Assembly (NCBI GenBank): GCA_910579675.1
Contig: CAJTUF010000003.1
Coordinates: forward strand, 98,603-162,602
Length of the DNA: 64,000 nucleotides
Reading direction: 5' to 3'
Source of the DNA: an uncultured Muribaculaceae bacterium
Lineage (GTDB): Bacteria > Bacteroidota > Bacteroidia > Bacteroidales > Muribaculaceae
In this document: piece after piece, positions 41,878 through 49,656 of the stretch
Layout: every line of letters starts with the position of its first letter
Numbering within the stretch: the first letter of the stretch is position 1
Translations under genes and position numbers: made by a program
Notes under the pieces: generated by a model
The model's input: only the letters and a program-made list of their open reading frames with translations
The model's database searches: none
What the model was told of the DNA's origin: nothing

Positions 41878-42851
41878 CGGTCAGTGGTGGTTTTCTTATT
41901 TTGTTTGGATTTTGGGGTGGCCTCGGTGAAGTCGGCGGGTTGCTTGAGGTCGATGCCCCAGGGGAGGAGGTCGCGGTCAAACCATCCGGTGCGCTCGTTC
42001 TCCTCCGGATCGGTCATATAGTTCATGTTGGCGCGGCTTTCGGCCTCGGCGCTGTAGGTGAGCCGGAAGGCCGATGCCGGGCGGAAGTTGACCGCGCGGC
42101 GGTGGCGCTTGTAAGGGGGGAGCATCACCACCACTTTGAAGCCGGCATTCTCCTTGCCTTTGTTGCTGTAGGAGCCATATACCCCCACAGATACATGCCT
42201 GAAATGGCGGAAACCCTCAAGCTCCACCCCATAGTCGCCATACACAAAGCGGCCACCGCGCAGAGCTATCTGTGTGTCCCAGGGGCGGAGATAGACTTCG
42301 GGGCCGGCTATTGCGCTGATGCGCTTCATGGTGCTCGCGGTCCAGCCGTTGCCGAGATAGCAGTGGCCCGTGAGACCTATCTGGGCGGTCATGGCGAGCC
42401 ACCGGTTGATGATCACCATATTTTTCCAGTCGATACCGTAGCGCTCGGCGCTGAACAGTCCGGCCGAGAGCTTGGTCTTCCAGCGGCTTCCGATAGCCAT
42501 CTGCTTTGACACAGAGGCCATGTTCAGGCGCACATGCTTGTAATAATCTCCATACTGATTGACCACAGGCACCATCACCTGGGCTGCTATCTCCCAGCGG
42601 TAGGGGAGGCGCCACTTAACACCCGGAGTGAGATTGATCAGGAGGTCAAACACACGGTTGTCGTTAAGCCATATGTCACGGTAATTGAAGTCGAGACCCA
42701 TGAACAGATCGAGAGTCCATGGCCGGGGTGTCCACTCACGGGGAGCTTCCACAGCCACACTGTCGTTGTCGAGCGGCTCATGCGCGGCAAGATCTTCTGC
42801 GCTCCATATCATGGAGAACATAACTGTAAGCAGTAGGATAAGCCTTTTCAT
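41874..42851 (-). CDS. Outer-membrane barrel, partner of the YjbH-like protein
   Basis: A 325-residue protein with a signal peptide (MKRLILLLTVMFSMIWS) and then strand-rich sequence resembling the second half of YjbH proteins (LINLTPGVKWRLPYRWEIAA, YGDYGVELEGFRHFRHVSVG). The tail is Lys/Thr-rich, unusual for a barrel terminus. The ATG at 42851 is used because it begins the signal peptide; the frame is open to 42872. It is the first gene of the three-gene operon and overlaps the next by 4 bp. The pair may be a split YjbH. Confidence 0.65.
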   Translation of the reverse strand: MKRLILLLTVMFSMIWSAEDLAAHEPLDNDSVAVEAPREWTPRPWTLDLFMGLDFNYRDIWLNDNRVFDLLINLTPGVKWRLPYRWEIAAQVMVPVVNQYGDYYKHVRLNMASVSKQMAIGSRWKTKLSAGLFSAERYGIDWKNMVIINRWLAMTAQIGLTGHCYLGNGWTASTMKRISAIAGPEVYLRPWDTQIALRGGRFVYGDYGVELEGFRHFRHVSVGVYGSYSNKGKENAGFKVVVMLPPYKRHRRAVNFRPASAFRLTYSAEAESRANMNYMTDPEENERTGWFDRDLLPWGIDLKQPADFTEATPKSKQNKKTTTDR

Positions 42852-43369
42852 CGGTTGGTGGCAGCAGAGCAAAACAGGTTAAGCGACAATGCAGCAGCCC
42901 GGCTGTATATGGCGTCATCGACCCCTTGGTTCTGGGGGAGAGGGCATATGCGGCGTTGATTGGCGCGGCAGGGATGATTATGGCTAAATCTCATATCTAA
43001 GTGAGGTGTGGCGAAATGTAGAGAGGGGGAGAGAGTCAGGCAGGATCTCACGAACTGACGGTCATGACCTGCAATCAACAGTCTATCTATCAGGGGCGCC
43101 GGGACGCCCGAGGACTCAGCGACAATGCACTCCACCCGCTTTGGGGGAAAATGTACTATTGGCCGGGGGAGGGCCCCCTTCCGTTTTTAGGGTGCAAAGT
43201 TACGCTTTTTCAGCCGTATTTCAATAGCTTCGGGCTATAATTTCGCACCCCTGCACCTCACTACGCTGCAACTATGGGACGGCAAAGGCACGGATTTCGA
43301 TTCTTTTACTTATCTTTGCGGATAAATAAGGCGACCCGCGCCGGGCCGCCTGCCCATTTATGCTCCCCT
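42852..43369. other. Long intergenic region between YjbH operon and polA
   Basis: No convincing gene. On the minus strand TAACTTTG at 43202-43195 would give the YjbH operon an unusually long leader of about 340 nt. On the plus strand TATCTTTG at 43311-43318 would give polA a leader of about 45 nt. A GC-rich inverted stretch (GGGGGAGGGCCCCC) lies at about 43165-43178. Confidence 0.5.
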
Positions 43370-46087
43370 ATGGACAACAAACGCCTCTTCCTGCTCGATG
43401 CCTACGCACTGATCTACCGAGCCTACTACGCTATGATCCGCTCGCCGCGGATCACATCCAAGGGCCTCAACACCTCGGCTGTGATGGGTTTTGTCAACAC
43501 CCTCGACGAAGTGCTCCGCAAGGAGCGCCCCACACATATAGCCGTGTGTTTCGACCCGCCTCATGGAGCCACCTTCCGCCATGAAGCCTACAGCGAGTAC
43601 AAGGCCCAGAGGGAGAAACAACCTGAAGATATAACTCTCTCCATCCCATATATCCAGCGTATTCTCGCTGCGATGCGTATCCCCGTAGTGGAGCGCCGGG
43701 GATATGAAGCCGACGATGTGATAGGCACTATCGCCACCAAGGCCCAAAGCGAAGGATTCACCACCTACATGATGACACCCGACAAGGACTATGCACAGCT
43801 TGTGACCGACCGCATATTCCAGTATAGGCCGAGCCTGAAGGGTGAAGGCTTCGAGATCAGAGGTCCGCAGGAGGTGTGTGAGAAGTTTCATGTGAGCAAG
43901 CCTATACAGGTGATCGATCTTCTGGCTCTTCAGGGCGACGCTTCCGACAATATACCGGGGTGTCCCGGTGTAGGGGAGAAGACCGCTGCCAAGCTCATCG
44001 CCGAATATGGATCGGTGGAAAACATCATAGCCCATGCCGGGGAGATCAAGGGTGTGCTCGGACGCAGGGTTGCCGAGAATGCCGAAAAAATAGTATTCTC
44101 TAAGTTTCTGGCCACTATCAAGACCGATGTGCCCACTCTCGACGATCTTGAGCTTTCATCGCTCATACTGCGTGAGCCCGATATAGCCGAGCTGACTGCC
44201 ATCTATGAGGAGCTTGAATTCCGCACCTTCCTGCGGAGGCTCAACGCCGGAGCCACAGCCTCGCCCGCTACTGCGCAGCAGCCTGCAGCTTCAGCTTCCG
44301 ATGGTATGGGGAGCCTCTTCGACCTCGAGCCCGACACAGTGGCTGCCCCTACCCCCTCTTATGCCACTGCCTCGTCGGAAGCCGAAGTGGCCGAGGCGTG
44401 CAGGCGAGCCATAGGAGCTCGCCGGTGTGGCATAGCGTTAATAGCCCCCGGTGCCGATGCCATGAGCGCCTTGTGGCAGGGAGTGGCACTTGCTCCGGAG
44501 GGCTCCGAGCCGGTAGTGATTCAGGTGCCGGCCGATCCGGTTCGCCGCGCGGCCATCCTAACCCTCATCCAGCCACTGCTCGCGGCCGGCGGCCCCCATC
44601 TGGTGGCCCACGACTTCAAGCGTCAGATAGTGGTGGCCATGCGTGAGGAAATCAGCGTCGACGCCGACTTCACCGACACCGCCATCGCCCACTATCTCCT
44701 TGAGCCTGAGATGAAACATAGCCTCGATCTCCTCGCCTACAAATATCTCGGCAAGAATATAGATACTGAATCGGGCTCGACGACCGACAATGCCGTTGTG
44801 GAAGCTGCAACATCTCTCGAGTTGGAGAAGCCTCTGCTTGAGGCTATCGACAGCGCAGGCCTCAATAGTCTCCTCATCGACATTGAGCTGCCACTGGTCA
44901 AGGTACTCGCATCGATGGAGTTTACAGGTGTGCGTATCGACTCGGGCGAGCTCGGTCGCCTGTCAATCGACTACACCGAACGTCTACGGGCCATGGAACA
45001 GCACGCCTATGAGCTCGCCGGCACAAAATTCAATATCAGCTCACCATCGCAGGTGGGCGAGATACTCTTTGAACGCCTCAAAATCGACGTCAAGGCCAAG
45101 CGCACCAAGAAAGGAGCATATTCAACCACCGAGGAGATACTCACCAAATATGCTCCCGACTGGCCCATTGTCGATCTGATATTGAAGATACGAGGGCTGC
45201 GGAAACTCCTCACCACCTACATCAACGCACTCCCGGCTCTTGTCAACCCCTCGACCGGTAAGATACACACCACCTACAACCAGACCGTCACCGCCACCGG
45301 ACGAATATCCTCCACAGCACCCAACCTCCAGAACATACCTGTAAGGAGCGAGAATGGCAGGGAGATACGCCGTGCCTTCATTGCCGATCCCGGCGACCTC
45401 TTCATGAGCGCCGACTACTCGCAGATAGAGCTGCGCCTGATGGCCGACCTATCGGGCGATCCCGACATGATAGCAGCTTTTGCAGCCGGGGCCGACATAC
45501 ACCGTGCCACAGCCGCCCGAATCTACCACACCGATCCCGACGCGGTGACCGACGATATGAGGCGCAACGCCAAGACCGCCAACTTCGGCATAATCTACGG
45601 CATATCGGCATTCGGACTCGCCGAGCGTCTCGGCATCCCACGCGCCGAGGCCAAGACCCTCATCGAAGGCTATTTTGCCTCGTATCCACATATATCCGAG
45701 TATATAGGCAACGCTATCAAGCAGGCACGCACCGACGGATATGTCACCACCATAATGGGGCGCAGGCGCATGCTTGCCGACATCAATTCGCGCAATGCCA
45801 CCGTCCGGGCATTTGCCGAGCGCAATGCCGTCAACGCGCCTATCCAGGGCTCGGCGGCCGATATCATCAAGCTCGCGATGGTGAGGATCCAGCGCGAGAT
45901 AGAGAGCAGAGGGCTGAGGTCGCGCATGATAATGCAGGTACACGACGAACTGATATTCAACGTGAAGCCCGACGAGATGGCCGAACTTCAGACTCTCGTC
46001 ATGTCGACAATGGCCGATGCCTACACCGGGCGTGTTAAGCTCGAGGTAGCCGCCGGCACCGCATCCAACTGGCTCGAAGCCCACTGA
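43370..46087 (+). CDS. polA: DNA polymerase I
   Basis: A 905-residue repair and Okazaki-fragment-processing polymerase. The 5'-3' exonuclease (about 1-290) shows LLDAYALIYRAYYAM, GYEADDVIGTIA and GCPGVGEKTAAKL. The polymerase domain has motif A DYSQIELRLMADLSGD (Asp682), motif B RRNAKTANFGIIYGISAFG and motif C MQVHDEL (Asp859). The middle 3'-5' exonuclease region keeps its length but lacks the expected acidic motifs: GIALIAPGADAM (about 352-363) in place of DxE, and HDFKRQIV (about 413-420) without the usual Asp. The ATG at 43370 fits the family N-terminus; the open frame to 43274 does not. Confidence 0.97.
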   Translation: MDNKRLFLLDAYALIYRAYYAMIRSPRITSKGLNTSAVMGFVNTLDEVLRKERPTHIAVCFDPPHGATFRHEAYSEYKAQREKQPEDITLSIPYIQRILAAMRIPVVERRGYEADDVIGTIATKAQSEGFTTYMMTPDKDYAQLVTDRIFQYRPSLKGEGFEIRGPQEVCEKFHVSKPIQVIDLLALQGDASDNIPGCPGVGEKTAAKLIAEYGSVENIIAHAGEIKGVLGRRVAENAEKIVFSKFLATIKTDVPTLDDLELSSLILREPDIAELTAIYEELEFRTFLRRLNAGATASPATAQQPAASASDGMGSLFDLEPDTVAAPTPSYATASSEAEVAEACRRAIGARRCGIALIAPGADAMSALWQGVALAPEGSEPVVIQVPADPVRRAAILTLIQPLLAAGGPHLVAHDFKRQIVVAMREEISVDADFTDTAIAHYLLEPEMKHSLDLLAYKYLGKNIDTESGSTTDNAVVEAATSLELEKPLLEAIDSAGLNSLLIDIELPLVKVLASMEFTGVRIDSGELGRLSIDYTERLRAMEQHAYELAGTKFNISSPSQVGEILFERLKIDVKAKRTKKGAYSTTEEILTKYAPDWPIVDLILKIRGLRKLLTTYINALPALVNPSTGKIHTTYNQTVTATGRISSTAPNLQNIPVRSENGREIRRAFIADPGDLFMSADYSQIELRLMADLSGDPDMIAAFAAGADIHRATAARIYHTDPDAVTDDMRRNAKTANFGIIYGISAFGLAERLGIPRAEAKTLIEGYFASYPHISEYIGNAIKQARTDGYVTTIMGRRRMLADINSRNATVRAFAERNAVNAPIQGSAADIIKLAMVRIQREIESRGLRSRMIMQVHDELIFNVKPDEMAELQTLVMSTMADAYTGRVKLEVAAGTASNWLEAH

Positions 46088-46141
46088 CCCTCCTTCACCA
46101 CTCCTACCAACGATTTTCATATCATTTACCCTTACCCGGAA

Positions 46142-47227
46142 ATGTCATCTGATTCATCTACCCACTCTCCCGTCCCCGCCCAGAAACCCCGCAGCAGCGG
46201 CGGCATATGGCAGCTCCTGCTCAAATACGGCGTTCCTCTGCTCGTGTCGATAGGCTTGTGCTATCTGCTCTTTACCGGAGTCGACTTCGGCGAGATGGCC
46301 CGTATCATACGCACCGAGTGTAATTTCACATGGATAGCCATAGCGCTGGTGTGTGCTGTGATAAGCCACGTCATACGAGGTGCCCGCTGGGGCATCCAGC
46401 TGGCCGCCCTCGGCATACGCCCCGGCCTGTTTCCTCTGACACTCTCGATATTCGGCACATATGCCGTCAATCTCGTACTCCCGCGACTCGGCGAGCTATG
46501 GCGCACCGGATGGATATCCCAGCGTCAGAAAGCTCCTTTCACAACAGTGTTTGGCTCAATGGTGGCCGATCGCCTGGCCGACACTGTGACGGTGCTCATA
46601 ATCACCGGGCTCACCTTCATCATTGCCCATCGCCAGCTCCTCGACTATCTGAGCCAGAACACTGCCATGTATGAACGGCTTATAGCTCTGGCCACATCGC
46701 CGTGGCTATGGGCCGGAGTGATAGCGGCTGTGGCGGTTGTGGCATTCATCTTCATCCGTTATCCGCGCAATCCCCTCCTGGTCAAAATCAAGGGATTCTG
46801 CAAAGGGCTTTGGGAAGGTTTTGCAGTCATAGCGCGCATGGAGGGCAAGGGCAAATGGCTCCTCCTCACTGTGCTGCTATGGGGTTGCTACTTCTTCCAG
46901 CTCTATCTCGCTTTCTTTGCTTTCCCCGCCACTACTGAAGTGGTGGAGCGCTACGGCATAGTGGCGCCACTGGTGTGTTTCGTGCTCTCGAGCATATCCA
47001 TGGGTGTACCCTCCAACGGTGGCATCGGACCCTGGCAATGGGCTGTGATATTCGGTCTCAGCATGTTTGCCCGCGACATACCCGCCATGACCGAAAGCTA
47101 TGCCACTACCTTTGCCAATCTCGTGATGGGGTGTCAGACCCTTCTGCTCATCCTGCTCGGCATCTTCACTTTTGTGTGCATCGCCATTATGAAGCGGCGC
47201 GGCGCCGACAGCAAGGAAGCATCCTGA
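46142..47227 (+). CDS. UPF0104/LPG-synthase-TM-region (YbhN-type) membrane protein
   Basis: A 361-residue inner-membrane protein of the flippase-like/lysylphosphatidylglycerol-synthase TM family. About eight hydrophobic helices are seen from residue 25 onward. Conserved segments include HVIRGARWGIQL, AVNLVLPRLGELWRTG (the typical 'N...P.r.GE..R' motif) and VPSNGGIGPWQWAVIFGLSM. No synthase domain is present. Family members are implicated in lipid or lipid-linked substrate movement; substrate unknown. It begins 54 bp after polA and 60 bp before the next gene, so the three may be an operon. Confidence 0.85.
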   Translation: MSSDSSTHSPVPAQKPRSSGGIWQLLLKYGVPLLVSIGLCYLLFTGVDFGEMARIIRTECNFTWIAIALVCAVISHVIRGARWGIQLAALGIRPGLFPLTLSIFGTYAVNLVLPRLGELWRTGWISQRQKAPFTTVFGSMVADRLADTVTVLIITGLTFIIAHRQLLDYLSQNTAMYERLIALATSPWLWAGVIAAVAVVAFIFIRYPRNPLLVKIKGFCKGLWEGFAVIARMEGKGKWLLLTVLLWGCYFFQLYLAFFAFPATTEVVERYGIVAPLVCFVLSSISMGVPSNGGIGPWQWAVIFGLSMFARDIPAMTESYATTFANLVMGCQTLLLILLGIFTFVCIAIMKRRGADSKEAS

Positions 47228-47286
47228 ACCGGCCCGCACCCTTCCTCCTCCTCCCCACCTCCTTATATAAATAATTTTCAGCAACT

Positions 47287-47799
47287 ATGTTTGACCTCGA
47301 CGAAGACCGCCCCGACTACTTTACCGACAGCGGCAGTGACTCCGATGCGCCCAGGCCGAGCCATGCAGGCTCGACTCTCGACTTCGATGGTGGCGATGGT
47401 GGCGGCGAGCCTCGGCGCCACAGCCGCGGACGACGCGTCCTGGCGTGGATCATCACCATCTGCGTGGTAGCGCTCCTGGCCATTGGCTACTTGCGCTATT
47501 TCAATCCCTATGTCACCGACTCGCGCATCACCGCCTATGTGGGCTGTGTAGAGCGTCGGGGGATATTATTCAAGACATTTGAGGCCGATCTTATCTCTGA
47601 GCAAGCCCTCACCGACACCACTCGCCTTTACTCGCGCAATATCACGGTGAGCATCCCCTCACCGGAGATAGCGCGCAAGCTGCAGGATCTTCAAGGCACC
47701 GGTCGCCGGGTTACTCTCACCACTGAGCGCTACTATGGTATGCTCCCTTGGCGCGGGGCTTCCACCACAGTAGTCACAGCGCTCGACAGCGTCGACTGA
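47287..47799 (+). CDS. Unknown single-pass membrane protein
   Basis: A 170-residue protein. The N-terminal ~50 residues are acidic, Gly/Ser-rich and probably cytoplasmic, followed by basic RRHSRGRR. One membrane helix (about 51-68, VLAWIITICVVALLAIGYL) leads to an extracytoplasmic beta-rich domain (YVTDSRITAYVGCVERRG, then ITVSIPSPEIARKLQDLQG). I have the impression of a conserved Bacteroidales family without known function. It is the last gene before a strong terminator. Confidence 0.7.
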   Translation: MFDLDEDRPDYFTDSGSDSDAPRPSHAGSTLDFDGGDGGGEPRRHSRGRRVLAWIITICVVALLAIGYLRYFNPYVTDSRITAYVGCVERRGILFKTFEADLISEQALTDTTRLYSRNITVSIPSPEIARKLQDLQGTGRRVTLTTERYYGMLPWRGASTTVVTALDSVD

Positions 47800-47827
47800 C
47801 CGACCCTCTCCGTCCGGATAAAACCCA

Positions 47828-47866
47828 CGGAGCCCCGCAGCAACCGATGGTCGCTGCGGGGCTCCG
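47828..47866. terminator. Bidirectional hairpin between the polA cluster and gapA
   Basis: A 14-bp perfect stem (47828-47841 with 47853-47866), the ends of convergent transcripts; T-tracts are short on both sides. Confidence 0.7.
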
Positions 47867-47892
47867 CTTGTTGATTTATGTAAGGGCTTGGA

Positions 47893-48903
47893 TTAGCCGT
47901 TTACCTTCTTCATGTGGGCGATGAGGTCGAGCACCTTGTTGGAGTAGCCGATCTCATTGTCATACCAGCTTACAACCTTAACGAAGGTGGGGGTGAGCTG
48001 GATGCCGGCCTTGGCGTCGAAGATCGAGGTGAGGGGGCAGCCGAGGAAGTCGGAGCTAACCACTGCGTCTTCGGTGTAGCCGAGGATACCCTTGAGCTCG
48101 CCTTCGGAAGCTTCCTTCATGGCAGCGCAGATTTCCTCGTAGGTAGCGGGCTTGGCGAGGTTGACGGTGAGGTCAACTACAGATACGTCGAGGGTGGGGA
48201 CACGCATCGACATGCCGGTGAGCTTGCCGTTGAGTTCGGGGATCACTTTACCTACAGCCTTGGCAGCGCCGGTCGACGAGGGGATGATGTTGCCGGAAGC
48301 AGCACGGCCGCCGCGCCAGTCCTTCATCGAGGGGCCGTCGACAGTCTTCTGAGTGGCGGTGGTGGAGTGAACGGTGGTCATGAGGCCTTCTACTACGCCA
48401 AACTTGTCGTTGAGCACCTTGGTGATAGGAGCGAGACAGTTGGTGGTGCAGGAAGCGTTGGACACAAACTGGGTGCCCTTTACATACTTGTCCTGGTTAA
48501 CACCGCATACGAACATGGGGGTGTCGTCCTTCGAGGGAGCCGACATTACCACATACTTCGCACCGGCTTCGATGTGAGCCTGAGCCTTCTCCTTGGTGAG
48601 GAAGAGACCGGTCGACTCAACTACATATTCGGCACCAACAGCACCCCAGCCGATTTCAGCGGGATTCTTGCAGGCGGTAACACGGATGGGCTTGCCATTG
48701 ACGATGAGGAGGCTCTTCTCCATATCGCAATCCACTGTGCCGTCGAAACGACCGTGCATGGTGTCGTACTTAAGCATGTAAGCCATGTAGTCAACGGGAA
48801 GGAGGTCGTTGATGGCTACTACCTCGATGTCGTCGCGCTTGGTGGAGGCGCGGAACACAAAGCGACCGATACGACCGAAGCCGTTAATACCTATTTTAGT
48901 CAT
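47893..48903 (-). CDS. gapA: Glyceraldehyde-3-phosphate dehydrogenase, type I
   Basis: Glycolytic/gluconeogenic enzyme, 336 residues. The NAD fold INGFGRIGR (6-14) is followed by Asp33 (INDL), which favours NAD over NADP. The catalytic Cys152 is in SNASCTTNCLAP and its partner is His179 in TTVHSTTATQ. Coding sequence shows very strong codon bias, fitting high expression. A TACCTTTG element about 105 bp upstream (49016-49009, minus) is the likely promoter, with a ~100-nt leader. Confidence 0.98.
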   Translation of the reverse strand: MTKIGINGFGRIGRFVFRASTKRDDIEVVAINDLLPVDYMAYMLKYDTMHGRFDGTVDCDMEKSLLIVNGKPIRVTACKNPAEIGWGAVGAEYVVESTGLFLTKEKAQAHIEAGAKYVVMSAPSKDDTPMFVCGVNQDKYVKGTQFVSNASCTTNCLAPITKVLNDKFGVVEGLMTTVHSTTATQKTVDGPSMKDWRGGRAASGNIIPSSTGAAKAVGKVIPELNGKLTGMSMRVPTLDVSVVDLTVNLAKPATYEEICAAMKEASEGELKGILGYTEDAVVSSDFLGCPLTSIFDAKAGIQLTPTFVKVVSWYDNEIGYSNKVLDLIAHMKKVNG

Positions 48904-49008
48904 AGTGTTCGGTTATTGATTGTTTAAATTATTGGGGTTATGATTGTTTTCGTTGATATGTGACACGCACGGCATCACAGCGCCGCATCTTTGACAGATT
49001 ACGCGACA

Positions 49009-49016
49009 CAAAGGTA
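49009..49016 (-). promoter_or_regulatory. -7 element of gapA
   Basis: The minus strand reads TACCTTTG; no clear -33 partner. Confidence 0.5.
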
Positions 49017-49170
49017 AACATTTTTTTGCTCTTGGCGTTCATTTTTATCCACCTTTTGAGGCCGCAATGCAAAAAAAATCGGCCCTTTTGCATTTATTGA
49101 CATTCGATGGCGTCCCACTGGCTCCTCCCACACCTTTTTTCTCGCCTTTTATGCCTAACTTTGCACTGCA

Positions 49171-49608
49171 ATGAATCACTCTGAAACGGAGGGCGTGCTC
49201 GTCGACCGAGGCATACGCCCTACTCCCAACCGCATCCTTGTGGCCCGTGCTCTGATGGATGCCACTCATCCGGTGGCCCTTGCCGAGCTCGAGACCGTTC
49301 TCGATACCGTTGAGCGCTCCACTATTTTCCGTGTGCTCAATCTATTCAGGTCGGCCGATCTCGTCCATGTGATCGACGACGGGTCGGGAAGCACAAAGTA
49401 TGAGCTGTGCCGGAGCCGTCATGCCTGCTCGCCAGCTCATCTCCACGCCCATTTCCACTGCACCGGGTGTGGCGCAACAGTGTGTCTGCACGACACCCCG
49501 GTGCCCTCTCTCACCCTTCCGGGCGGCTATTTGCCACAGGCGGTCAACTATGTGGTCACCGGCCTCTGCCCGCGATGCTCGGCCGATGGCTCCGCGACTC
49601 AGCAATGA
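49171..49608 (+). CDS. Fur-family metal-dependent repressor
   Basis: A 145-residue regulator. The winged helix (about 10-85) contains RGIRPTPNRILVARALMDA and VERSTIFRVLNLFRSADLVH. The dimerisation/metal domain has the His-rich HLHAHFHCTGCGATVCL and a second Cys pair LCPRCS, forming a structural zinc site. Metal (iron, zinc, peroxide-sensing) cannot be assigned. The -7 element TAACTTTG (49156-49163) ends only 7 bp before the ATG, so the mRNA is probably leaderless. The tamL gene follows with its own promoter. Confidence 0.9.
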   Translation: MNHSETEGVLVDRGIRPTPNRILVARALMDATHPVALAELETVLDTVERSTIFRVLNLFRSADLVHVIDDGSGSTKYELCRSRHACSPAHLHAHFHCTGCGATVCLHDTPVPSLTLPGGYLPQAVNYVVTGLCPRCSADGSATQQ

Positions 49609-49656
49609 CCCCTTAATTGCATATCCCACTATTTCTCACTACCTTTGTAACCCCCT

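Noticed and set aside
42848..43135. 95-codon open frame upstream of the YjbH operon
   Set aside because: Composition resembles non-coding DNA (Cys/His/Arg/Pro mix), GTG start, and overlap with the downstream signal peptide region.
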